The notes: generated by a model not told the origin, from the sequence alone. Counted from the first letter of the stretch, positions 21,338 to 29,945 are shown. The stretch is DNA of 31,197 bases from Chara braunii (GCA_003427395.1 BFEA01000113.1:2498250-2529446), one strand, 5' to 3'. Numbers and translations are program-made.

Positions 21338-21932
21338 CAGGTAAGTCTCCAACCGCGCGGACCTCATGGTACTTCCATCAATTTGATGAGCAGAATCGAA
21401 TGAATCTACCGCTAGAACATGGAAATATACACTGCCACACTTTTTTTTTTTGTTTTGTTTTTTGAAGAACAAAATGCCCCACCCGTAGTCCGCCATGCGC
21501 GCATATGGATGGGTGGGTCGTGTTCAACAAATCCGTGCCACGTGGAGAGTAGCACGTTTGAACTCGGCCCCCGGCCGTTTGAACACGCGCGTTTGACTGC
21601 GAACGCGCGTTCAGACGGTCACATAGCCTTGAAGCTCAGAGTAAAAAAAAAGGGGGGAAGAAACAAATACATCCCTCATCATACGTCTAATACGTCTAGA
21701 CTCAATGCCTCTGCTTTAGCCTATAATATGGCTCAACTAAACAAGAGTCTAACTCAGCCATTTAGCAATTGGCACAGTTAGCAATTAGTGCCAATTACCA
21801 ATTTCCTTTCGGAGTTGACCGAGACCAGAAATTCCGTCTTAGTCCAGGCTTTTCGAAGCCGATATAACCCCCCACCGGCCCTTTGTTATCTCCTCCAATC
21901 CGACAGGATTGTCACTCGCAATGAAGACTTCA
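21333..21932. other. No gene recognised
   Basis: Unassigned sequence with a perfect palindrome GAACGCGCGTTC at 21601-21612, next to similar ACACGCGCGTTT and related motifs. No domain or splice pattern stood out. Confidence 0.4.
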
Positions 21933-22980
21933 CTATCCTGGTGTGGTGTTAGATTGACAACGCTTCATTCCTGAATACCATTGTGTTGGGTGTATTCCAA
22001 ATTGTCTCCATAAGTATCCCCCTGCACACCAGGGCCATATAGCCCCATTCATCAGACAATTTAGCTTTAGCGGGCGGAAGCGCAACGCCGCAACCAGGAT
22101 CCAGTTGTCTGACCATTCCCATTCGGGACCCCCTCCTTCTTCCCATTGCAGCTTGCACCACATCCGCAGTTCATCTGCCAGAGGGCAGAACAGCCATAGA
22201 TGTTCTGTGGCCTCCCAACCCCAATTGCACCGCTTACCAGTCAAACTTAGTTCCATCCCTCTAGAGTTGAGCCATAGAGCCGAGGCCGTCATCGACGTGG
22301 AATGATCCCACATGAGACTCGCTTGCCTTTGTGAAGGGATCCTTTTGAGCATTTTCCGCAGTTCGTAGAAGTCCGGCGAAGGTTTAGTATCGCCCTGATT
22401 CTTCTGGTACCTGTTGAGTGCCACTGCTTGTGGTGTGGGCTTCTTCTGCCGACGCTGTGCCACTCCAACCTTGGATGAATACTGTATCAACGGGACCACC
22501 TTTCCCCGTGGGGGCTCGCACCCATATAGAGTAGGTTCCACCTGGAAGTCAGTTGCCAGATCTTTTAACAGTGTTCTTTGCTTAGATCCTGGGTCCTGAT
22601 TGTCCAGAACACGAACTTCCGGAAGGTGCACGGATGAAGCTAACGATATTTCTTCCTCCCAAAACAGCTCGGTACCTTCCTTCAGTTGGCGCCCCATCGT
22701 CCTTGAGGCAGATCCGGGCCAAGAACTCTCAAACTTTTACTTGAGTCATGTGGGTGGACCACCCAGGTTCCCATAGCGTGTTATGTGCTCTCTTTCAGAA
22801 GGTCGGCCCAGAGAGGGGGCAGGGCAGCTATCAAAACTGCATAGTGCTCCTCCAATTTATGTAGTCTTGGCAGCTTCCTCCACAGTTCCTCTGTAGATAG
22901 CCAGTGCTGTTCTTGGACATCCCACATGTGATGCACCAAAAACACTCCTCTTTCTATTTATGGGGGAGCAAAATTCCCAA
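21933..22980 (-). mobile_element. LINE C-terminal fragment, minus strand
   Basis: An open frame of 254 codons (22697-21933) carries a zf-RVT-like segment, GKRCNWGWEATEHLWLFCPL followed by ADELRMWCKLQW, typical of the C-terminus of plant-type LINE ORF2. Upstream (about 22940-22790), another frame gives VHHMWDVQEQHWLSTEELW, then AALPPLWADLL, the region between RT and this finger. Stops separate the two parts. No poly(A) tail or duplication was found, so the limits are approximate. Confidence 0.7.
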
Positions 22981-23084
22981 CTCTTCCTTCAGTCCCAAAC
23001 AGTTGCCCTGATGACTGCTTTATCAGGGGATTATCAATAGATATTATGTTTTTCTTTATTTTTTTTCAGTAAACGCTGCTTCAC

Positions 23085-23349
23085 TAGGGTACCAGAGTGG
23101 CCCGGGTCCACTTGCCCGGCCGGGCCAAAAAGATTAAAAAAAAAAAAAAAAAAAAAAAATTGGTAAGGAATTTCGACGTGACCCTGAGGCAAAAGTTGTT
23201 CAGTTTATTTTTCTGCATAACATAGTTGTTTTTCGGATTTTTTTGATTTTGTTTGTCTTTTTTTTTTTTGACTGGGACCTTTCGTGGTCCTTGCAAGGCT
23301 GGGCTGCCCGGGAAAATAGGGTGACCCGGGCGGCCAGGCTGGTAGCCTA
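23085..23349. mobile_element. 265-bp inverted-repeat element, copy 3 (TAGG...CCTA)
   Basis: The left end TAGGGTACCAGAGTGGCC matches the complement of the right end TAGGCTACCAGCCTGGCC at 15 of 18 positions. Inside are CCCGGG-rich arms, a 25-bp A run and the AT-rich core shared with copies 1 and 2 (23160-23237). TGCTTCA occurs near both outer edges (23077-23083 and 23353-23359), perhaps a decayed target duplication. It is non-coding. Confidence 0.75.
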
Positions 23350-24219
23350 GTGTGCTTCATCTATTCTGCGGGCGAAAGTCCGGTTGCTTTTTTTTTTTTT
23401 TTTTTTTGAATTTTCTCAAATTTCCGTTGGCGTGTCTTGTCTCTTGAGAATGCTTTATTCTTTTTCCTCAAGCATGGAACAATTGTCAACAGAGAGAGAA
23501 GAGCAGCGCACACAGCCCCACTCCCCCGCCGCTCTAGCCGCGGTGCGGGGCGGGCTGTGGGAGCAGTGTGGCGGTGCATGCCTGCAATGTTCCACCCGGG
23601 CCCCGCATAGTGACTGGTAAACCTGCCGGTACCCAGACACACACACACTGTTCCCTGGGGGGCAGGGTAGGGCCACCGACCTGAGCCCCCAGTGTCCAGG
23701 TCCCTCATTACCTTGCGCCCATGGCTACACCTCAGTGTCAGCTCAAACTAACTACCACAACCTCTATATATATTATATAGTGCATACCCATGGAGACTCC
23801 AACCCACTGCCATCACCACCAAGTATATGTTCCAATCTACGCCTGGGCCTCGTCATCAGTCCCCTAAATCTACCACTATCTCAATCCTGATCCCCGTGTG
23901 GTTCCAAATCCGCCACCTTCTATACGCCTTACCACCTGTGAGAACTCTGATTACTCCAATCCCATCTCCCACCAGCTCCCTGTTGCCTGTAGTACTCCCA
24001 CTAATCACCTCCCAATCACCCCCCTCAACTAGTGGGGTGGCCCTCCCCCTTCCCCCCTCCCCACCCCGGCATCAGCTTACAAGGGTCCCTATTCTAGTCC
24101 TACCTGGATCTGACTACCTTCCTGCCCCGAAAAAAATGTCCATACGTTCTGTTTGAATTACCTTCGAAAATCGGACTTTTAGAAATCGCTCTTTTGTTTT
24201 CGAATAGAACACACGGTCA
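23350..24219. other. No gene recognised; C-rich stretch
   Basis: Contains a T run near 23391-23407 and a C-rich stretch at about 23990-24070 that keeps frames open without any domain. Confidence 0.4.
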
Positions 24220-24269
24220 AATACAATGTAAGTACGTTGTATTCGAATACAACATATGTACATTGTATT
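24220..24269. repeat. 50-bp interrupted palindrome
   Basis: Outer arms AATACAATGTA and TACATTGTATT surround a perfect 16-bp palindrome TTGTATTCGAATACAA (24237-24252), with 6-bp mismatched spacers on each side. It could be the tip-to-tip remnant of a small transposon or a cruciform-forming site. Confidence 0.9.
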
Positions 24270-24450
24270 CTATTTTGTGGCATTTGAGACTTTTTTTTTT
24301 TTTCACTATTTCAAAATACGTTTAAAAAAAAAAAAAAAAAAAAAGAGTCGAAGAACAGTGCAATACGAACATCTTTTGCCTGAGAGGCTGAGAGTATTGT
24401 TGAAATTTGCTACCAAATTTGAGGGGAGGGGAGGGGGGGGGTTATAGATT

Positions 24451-24488
24451 CTGTCTCTTATACACATCTAGATGTGTATAAGAGACAG
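24451..24488. other. Illumina Nextera mate-pair junction adapter (artefact)
   Basis: CTGTCTCTTATACACATCT is followed directly by its exact reverse complement, giving 38 bp. This is the Tn5 mosaic-end junction created when Nextera mate-pair fragments are circularised. It is library sequence, not genome, and marks a possible false join between the DNA on its two sides. Confidence 0.97.
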
Positions 24489-24882
24489 GAGAGAGAGAGA
24501 GAGTCTAGGTGAGATGTTTGAGATATAACCCGCCTGATGGTGGGACTCGAACACTGGACCTGCATCAAGGCAACCGTCGGACTATTTTGCAGAAGGCTGG
24601 TTTCGAACACCGGACCGGTACCGCGGGGCGATCAGACCTTGTTTTTCTGTTCACCGGAGAGCAGAGAATAACAGTGCAGTTTCTGACGGAAAGTACCAAT
24701 GACTGACAACACGCAGTGAAACTAGCCGACGGGGAGGGTGCCAGAGCGAATCTCAAGCATAAATATGCGGTAGGCCAATGAATTTTTAGGATTTTTTCGA
24801 ATAATTTGAAAAATAGGATCTAGCCTACCGGCCGCGGGCCGACTATACGCCTTCAGTCCTTTGGGTTTTGTGGATCGAGGGA

Positions 24883-24932
24883 CCCCCTTGATGATGATCG
24901 GTTGGCAACCGATCGAAATGCGGCATAGGGGG
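24883..24932 (+). ncRNA. Degenerate hammerhead-ribozyme-like motif
   Basis: The candidate fold has stem I CCCCC (24883-24887) with GGGGG (24928-24932). The core TTGATGA follows, then one extra T, then stem II GATCGGTT/AACCGATC with loop GGC, then GAAA (24915-24918). A short stem III (ATG/CAT, loop CGG) is followed by A at 24927, the expected cleavage site directly 5' of the stem I strand. All connections are in the type I hammerhead order. The core differs from CUGAUGA by U at position 3 (or by an inserted U) and by one extra U before stem II, so activity is doubtful. Penelope-like elements are known to carry hammerheads near their ends, and the strand agrees with the ORFs. Confidence 0.45.
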
Positions 24933-25046
24933 AAGTCGCGGGCAGGAAGGAGGAGGAAGACACTGATGTGTCATGCGTTTGGGTTTTCCATGGATCAGAG
25001 ATGTCACACGTGACAGGATGGTGGTCGCTACGCTAACACGACGGAG

Positions 25047-26216
25047 ATGGGTTGCTACACATGTGGCCAAGAGGGTCACTTTGCGAGAGACTGCCCACAA
25101 AGGGTGGGCGGAGTTGGGACTAGTAATAATAGTAATAATAATAATAATGGGGGCAATAGTAATGGGTACTACAGATCGAATGGTTTATCGTGGCAACAAA
25201 AGAAGGATTTTGACGATATTGGATGGATGAGACAACTCTGTTCGGATTTAGCAAAAGAGAGAAAAAAAAAGGAGGAGCGTGAGAAGGAATTGGAAAGACA
25301 AAAGGAGGAGGCGGAGAGACGAAGAAGGGATGAAGAGATTCGTCAACAGCACAAGTCTAAGATCGATAGGCAGGCAGAGATACGGGACGCTCGTTTGATG
25401 TCGGTCATGACGTCACAGCTTAAATCACTGCACGATAAGCTTGTGGGGCAGATGAATGAAGTTAGATCGAAGGTGCAGTCCGGAGATCTGCAACGCGCGG
25501 GTGTCGAAAAGCTGCGAGAGGAGGTGCTGGAACTGGAGCGGAAACTGGCAAAGGAAGACAGCCCGGAGAAGGAAAAGGACGAACTCAGGAGGAAGCTGAC
25601 TCAACTACGAAAACTAAAGGAGGAAAGTGATCGAGCTAGGGTAAAGAAAAAAGTGTTGGAGGAAGAGATGAGGTGGGAAATGAAGCAGATGCGGAAGGAG
25701 TTAGAGTTTGAAGAAGATCAGTTCGCTCCATCATCATCAGCGAGAGCTCCGCCGAAGAGAAGAACCGAGACTCCTGCGACACCATCACGTCCTCGTCGAC
25801 TGAGACAACCGAACATGGGGATCCGGATTGAAGAACCCTCCACTCCGAGAACACCGGTGACGCGCTCACGGACCAGGAAGAATCCGGCAGTTGACAACGA
25901 AGCTCTGGTTGAGGGTTGGAGAGAGATCACGAGAGAGGGCGCAAAGACTAACGTCATGGACCTATGCATGAAGATGCGAGGTTATCTGCGAACCAGGTCG
26001 ATGAGCGAGTTACAGTGCCTAGGTGATGAGGAGGGCATAGCCTACGAAACAAGAGATAAAACAATTAAGGCTCTCCTCTCGACGAAGATGCAGTTTGCCA
26101 TCCGACACAAGACGGTTAGATCGGACGTTGAAGACGATCAGGAGGAGGATCCGGGAAGGGATCCAGATCTCGAAGACAACGGACCTTCGAACCTCGATAG
26201 ACTCTGGGCTATGTGA
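25047..26216 (+). CDS. ORF1 of the PLE-type element: CCHC zinc knuckle and coiled-coil protein
   Basis: 389 codons, ending in TGA at 26214-26216. Residues 3-16 form a CX2CX4HX4C knuckle (C3, C6, H11, C16). An Asn/Gly-rich linker follows (about 22-45, encoded partly by an AAT repeat). Residues 66-225 are rich in Glu, Lys and Arg with heptad-like spacing, probably a long coiled coil. Residues 232-280 form a Pro/Arg/Thr-rich basic linker. Residues 284-389 form a mixed region ending in an acidic stretch and LDRLWAM. The role is probably RNA binding and multimerisation, like Gag. An upstream in-frame TGA at 25011-25013 and only 11 codons between it and the ATG limit the start. The knuckle sits unusually close to the N terminus, so a frameshift or a missing upstream exon is possible. 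The next ORF is in the same frame. Confidence 0.8.
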   Translation: MGCYTCGQEGHFARDCPQRVGGVGTSNNSNNNNNGGNSNGYYRSNGLSWQQKKDFDDIGWMRQLCSDLAKERKKKEEREKELERQKEEAERRRRDEEIRQQHKSKIDRQAEIRDARLMSVMTSQLKSLHDKLVGQMNEVRSKVQSGDLQRAGVEKLREEVLELERKLAKEDSPEKEKDELRRKLTQLRKLKEESDRARVKKKVLEEEMRWEMKQMRKELEFEEDQFAPSSSARAPPKRRTETPATPSRPRRLRQPNMGIRIEEPSTPRTPVTRSRTRKNPAVDNEALVEGWREITREGAKTNVMDLCMKMRGYLRTRSMSELQCLGDEEGIAYETRDKTIKALLSTKMQFAIRHKTVRSDVEDDQEEDPGRDPDLEDNGPSNLDRLWAM

Positions 26217-26222
26217 GACTTT

Positions 26223-28796
26223 ATGGTAGAACTCAGAAAAGCTAGAGTAACTGATCGATCCGTGAATATCTTAGTGGACGAAGCACTAAGAATGACTATC
26301 GTACTTCTTACGATGCACGACGCACTGCCATGGACGGACAAATTCCGAGACCTCTGGAGGGAGGAGGGGTTGGATTGGAAAAATCCGAAAAAATGCGTAT
26401 ATGCGCTGATCTCAGCTAGATGTAGGAAGATGTACATCGGCAGGACGGGGCGAGAGCTTAACCAGAGATGGAAGGATCATCTGGCATGTCGCCGAGGGAA
26501 GGAGAGCAAAGGCCAATCATTATACTGCTGGCTGAGAAAGGTAGGACCTGAGGAGTATGTAGCGATACCTTTGACAGCAACAAAAAACGATCCTGATCTT
26601 GCACGCATCGAGAAGTGCCTTATTAAACGTTGGTCCCCAACGCTTAATTACCAGGCGAACAAGCAATCGCGACCAAGACGAAGGAAGAGAAGGAAAGGCA
26701 AGAGAGAAAGTAAGGGGAGAAGGAGAGATAAGAGGATGGAGAAAGGGAGTATCCTCCACTTTGAGGACGGAGAAGGTGCATCCACTACGCGACTGTCTGA
26801 CTACCTGGAACAAGCGTTCAAGAAAGGGCGCCGAGACATACACATTACAAGTACCGGCAATATCTGGTGTGAAGATTGGAAGGTCCTGAATCGTAGATTC
26901 GGGATGACTGTGATAGAAGTACGGGGTGTATCATGCCTTCTGAAGGAAGCAAAGAGGTGGATCGAACAAGGAGGTCAGATGCTTATCAAGGATCCGACGG
27001 AGACGGTCTCCTTCCCGTCTAGGACCAGGCGGGAACTCCCGGTGTTACTCTCACAACCATGGCGGAGGAAGTTGCTATGGAAGAAGGAGAGCCATGAGCT
27101 GACACATATGTACCAGGCGACTAGGGGCTTTGATAAGGGGAGTAGACAACGGATGAGAAATATTATTTCTCGGGGCCTAAATGAGAAACTAGGAATTAAT
27201 CTGAGGAAGAGACATACGATCAGAATCCCGTATGATGATAGAGTGGATAGGAGGAGAATTGGTGAAGTTGCTAAGGCCAAAATTGTGGATCTGGGGCTAA
27301 ACGATTCGATAGCAGACATCGTACGAAGACACGTCAGAGTTGTCTGGATGAAAAAACAGACAATCGGAGACGAGCTTCACAACCATAGAGACTTCGCGCG
27401 CTCTAATGGTAGCATTTGCGACTGTGAAAATAACCCTTTCCCTCTAGTGGAAGGACATGTACGATGCCGACTATCGGAAGTAGGGGCCCCGGATTTCATA
27501 CTTAACGCAAGGAATATTCCTCCGCAACGAACGAGGGAGGTAAGACGGGGAATCCTAGCGGCAATCCTTGATGGCCTGGGTGAGATTTTCCGGACATCTG
27601 GGAAGTGCCTTACTGTACATTTGAAGGAAATTCAGCTATGTGTGCGCGAGAGGGAGACAACACACGAGGGATGCTATCACCTAGTGCAGGAATGGAAGTG
27701 GCGTAATGGACTCGTATGCATGCCAATGGATCGTAATCCGGGGGCGACATACATTGTATGCCCTGCAGTGTACGCGAGAGCTCTCCGAGACACCTTCTGG
27801 CATGGAGGAAGCTTCAGGATGTGCGCCATATCGACTGACATGGCACTTGAGACGTGCAGGAAGTGCTACCATGAGCAGGGCTTGTCGAAGTTGGGGTCTT
27901 GGTGCAAGAAAGGGGGAATCGGGGACGCTTATGTCATACCAAAAAACAAAGACCCAGCGAGATGGCGGCCTATCGCTCCTGCATGGAACTCACCTTCGAA
28001 GGTCGGAGCAAAGAAGGTGGCGAAAGCTCTGCAATGTATGCTCGGGAGTCTGGCAAAAGGTCTGCATTTCAACACGACTTCCTCTGAAGATGCAATCAGA
28101 CGAATCCAGAGGTGGGGTTCAAAATCGGAAGAAGGACAGGGGGTGATGTCGGCGACCTTTGACATCAAGAACATGTTTGCTGAGCTACCCCACGAAATGA
28201 TTCAGGAGTCTTTGGAATGGATGATAGGGATGATGGAGGCTAAAGGATACGGCAGGGTGAATGTGAACTGTTGCTGGAAGAAGCCATCCATGGGAAGACA
28301 GAGCAGGGATGGCCACTTCTCGGTCAAATTTGGCTACATACGCCAATGGGTTGGGTTTGAGCTAGATCATTCCTACAGTCTGGCCGAAGGTGAGCTGATC
28401 CAGCAGATTCAGGGGATCCCTATGGGTGGACACACAAGCTCAGCCCTCACATGCATACTCTGCGTAAAAAGTGAGGCAGAGTTTATGTATGAGTTGGGAA
28501 CACTCCGCAAAAGGACGTTGGGCCTTAGACTCATGGATGACATGGTTTTCTTCGTCCGCTTCCTACGAGAGAAGATTGACACCATGTGTCAAGCTAGGGA
28601 CATCCTCAAAAAACTAAAGGGATGTTACCCGCAGTCTCTCTCTCTGGAACGGACGAACGCAGGGGATGGGACGTTATCCTTCCTGGGATGCAAGATCTAC
28701 GTGGACCAGGAAGGACCAAAGATCACTCCGGTCAATGACGAACAGACCAAGGTATCCATGATCACGAGCTATCTACATCGTATCGTAAGATGCTAA
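26223..28796 (+). CDS. ORF2 of the PLE-type element: GIY-YIG endonuclease and reverse transcriptase
   Basis: 857 codons. The N-terminal GIY-YIG nuclease has CVYALIS (58-64), KMYIGRTG (69-76), RWKDH (R82, H86), catalytic Glu in ARIEKCL (E130) and PTLNYQ (N142). A strongly basic patch follows (147-172). A possible zinc site has C399, C401, H412 and C415. RT motifs are MDRNPGATY (502-510, the place of the PLE DKG-type motif), VIPKNKDPARWRPIAP (571-586), FDIKNMF (motif A, D647), QGIPMGGHTSS (motif B, 730-740), RLMDD (motif C, D772/D773) and LSFLGCKIY (818-826). All catalytic positions appear intact. The protein would nick the target and copy the element RNA. The ATG at 26223 lies two codons after the UGA that ends ORF1, so expression may need readthrough or reinitiation. 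TAA at 28794-28796 looks premature. Confidence 0.88.
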   Translation: MVELRKARVTDRSVNILVDEALRMTIVLLTMHDALPWTDKFRDLWREEGLDWKNPKKCVYALISARCRKMYIGRTGRELNQRWKDHLACRRGKESKGQSLYCWLRKVGPEEYVAIPLTATKNDPDLARIEKCLIKRWSPTLNYQANKQSRPRRRKRRKGKRESKGRRRDKRMEKGSILHFEDGEGASTTRLSDYLEQAFKKGRRDIHITSTGNIWCEDWKVLNRRFGMTVIEVRGVSCLLKEAKRWIEQGGQMLIKDPTETVSFPSRTRRELPVLLSQPWRRKLLWKKESHELTHMYQATRGFDKGSRQRMRNIISRGLNEKLGINLRKRHTIRIPYDDRVDRRRIGEVAKAKIVDLGLNDSIADIVRRHVRVVWMKKQTIGDELHNHRDFARSNGSICDCENNPFPLVEGHVRCRLSEVGAPDFILNARNIPPQRTREVRRGILAAILDGLGEIFRTSGKCLTVHLKEIQLCVRERETTHEGCYHLVQEWKWRNGLVCMPMDRNPGATYIVCPAVYARALRDTFWHGGSFRMCAISTDMALETCRKCYHEQGLSKLGSWCKKGGIGDAYVIPKNKDPARWRPIAPAWNSPSKVGAKKVAKALQCMLGSLAKGLHFNTTSSEDAIRRIQRWGSKSEEGQGVMSATFDIKNMFAELPHEMIQESLEWMIGMMEAKGYGRVNVNCCWKKPSMGRQSRDGHFSVKFGYIRQWVGFELDHSYSLAEGELIQQIQGIPMGGHTSSALTCILCVKSEAEFMYELGTLRKRTLGLRLMDDMVFFVRFLREKIDTMCQARDILKKLKGCYPQSLSLERTNAGDGTLSFLGCKIYVDQEGPKITPVNDEQTKVSMITSYLHRIVRC

Positions 28797-28949
28797 GACG
28801 ATTCAGCGATAAGAGATCTCCTTGTGGCATGTCTCAGGAAAGAACTCCGCGTGAGAAACTACCCAGCACCTGTGATCGACAAGGTGATCCGATCGTTCGA
28901 ATGTGATCAGAAGGTTAAAATTCTGGGATTGGGCCCCTCCATCCACTAA
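28797..28949 (+). pseudogene. In-frame C-terminal extension of the RT ORF beyond a TAA
   Basis: Directly after the TAA the same frame stays open for 50 codons to TAA at 28947-28949. It encodes a charged segment (AIRDLLVACLRKELRVRNYP, VIDKVIRSFE, ending LGLGPSIH). This resembles the helical C-terminal tail that follows the FLG block in PLE reverse transcriptases. I infer that the first TAA is a nonsense mutation in this copy. Confidence 0.65.
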
Positions 28950-28956
28950 GGATGGA
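28938..28956 (+). other. Hairpin around the terminal stop codon
   Basis: TCCATCC and GGATGGA form a perfect 7-bp stem with loop ACTAA, which contains the final TAA. It lies 14 bp before the (GA)n tail and may be part of a 3' recognition structure, or may be chance. Confidence 0.5.
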
Positions 28957-28968
28957 CGTAGAAGAGGT

Positions 28969-28970
<2 letters not shown>

Positions 28971-29059
<89 letters not shown>
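28971..29059. repeat. (GA)44 microsatellite ending in an N
   Basis: About 89 bp of pure GA directly after the retroelement, ending at a single N (29060), beyond which the sequence changes abruptly to CCCTCCCCCTCC. Confidence 0.97.
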
Positions 29060-29069
29060 NCCCTCCCCC

Positions 29070-29945
29070 TCCCCCTCCCGCTCCCGAAATTAGCTATATT
29101 TCCAATCAAAGAGGTGAGGTCGGGGTCCTCTCGTATATTCCAGGGCCGCCCTCTCATAACCCAAAGTGAAAAGTTGTACCTCAAAATTTGTTGCACAACT
29201 CGTCCAAATCCACCACATACTTCTGCAGTGTAGCGAAGCGCAAATTGCCTGTCGTTGAGTCCTTGCCCAGACTCGAATAAGCTCCCCAGGCCCTCCAAGA
29301 CTTGCGATTGTTGTTTCCAGCACTCTATTTCTTATTCCCTGCATCATAACGTCCTTACCCTGTCAAGCTTTTTCATTCCAGAGTGTCCAAATCGCCCACA
29401 GGGCCACCCTCCTGACCCCTTCAGCAGCGTAGAGGCGGTCCTTATCTCCCCGGTTCACGGTCATGACTGATCCCAACAAAACGGCCGCATCATCCTTCTC
29501 AGTTACCATCCACGTAGAGGGCTCCTTCATGTCCTCAGCCCGTCACCTCCAAAAATTGGACAGGCATTGCACAAAGAGATCCGGGATAGCCTCCACCTGA
29601 CTACAGCCCGGGGCAGAGCAGCAATCATTCGTATGGTGGCACTTAGTGGATAGCCATTAGGCTGTAAGCACGGCAAGATGGTATATCAGCCATAACAACC
29701 CTGCCTGCTTCGGATCTGGCAGGGACTTCAACAACACACACTACTCCTGCCATCTGCGGTACGATCATCTGGACATCCATGCCAGGGGGATCGAATCCCT
29801 TTTGGCTTATAGATTTCGCAACTCCATAGCAATGTCCACCTTCGTAAGGAGCGAGCGATAGATGACCTTCATCGTGAGCTGATGCGGTGGGGCACTCTAC
29901 TTGATATAGGGAAAGGAGGTGCCAATCCTGTGGATCAACTACCAA
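29070..29945 (-). mobile_element. LINE C-terminal fragment, minus strand
   Basis: From right to left, minus-strand frames give TMKVIYRSLLTKVDIAMELR (about 29870-29815), then a Cys-rich zf-RVT-like segment (CCSAPGCSQVEAIPDLFVQC, about 29625-29566), then RLYAAEGVRRVALWAIWTLW near 29440-29380 and a further open 85-codon frame (29347-29090). The WAIW block matches the ends of the LINEs at 8866-10270 and 13042-15303. Stops and frame changes are present. No tail is seen because the fragment ends near the N at 29060. Confidence 0.7.
29480..29813. repeat. Direct repeat, copy 1 (offset 715)
   Basis: The segment beginning GGCCGCA-CATCCTTCTCAG at 29483 recurs at 30198 with few differences, through GGACAGGCATTG and ATGCCAGGGGGATCGAATCC. 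Copy 1 has an extra block of about 10 bp, including TCATTCGTAT, near 29624-29635. It contains the LINE zinc-finger segment. Confidence 0.9.

Larger units (their letters stand above)
24489..28970 (+). mobile_element. Penelope-like retroelement with CCHC/coiled-coil ORF and N-terminal GIY-YIG
   Basis: Contains, in order, about 550 bp of leader with a hammerhead-like fold, a gag-like ORF (25047-26216), an in-frame UGA, a GIY-YIG plus RT ORF (26223-28796) and an in-frame 50-codon extension. The element is flanked by GA repeats (24489-24503 on the left, 28971-29059 on the right). The left limit is uncertain because it abuts the adapter artefact. RT motifs resemble Penelope-like elements. An endonuclease N-terminal to RT is the permuted order known for the Naiad/Chlamys clade, whereas classical Penelope has it C-terminal. 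Only two stops break about 3.9 kb of coding frame, so the copy is far younger than the gypsy element. Confidence 0.8.

Noticed and set aside
21601-21612. GAACGCGCGTTC palindrome as a regulatory site
   Set aside because: Short, GC-rich and without a gene nearby; no support beyond the symmetry.
24530-24620. Possible tRNA or tRNA-derived SINE
   Set aside because: A B-box-like TGTTCGAGTCC occurs on the minus strand, but no T-stem pairing, A box or acceptor stem can be formed. The similar CGAAC-AC-GGACC motif 57 bp away looks like a weak direct repeat instead.
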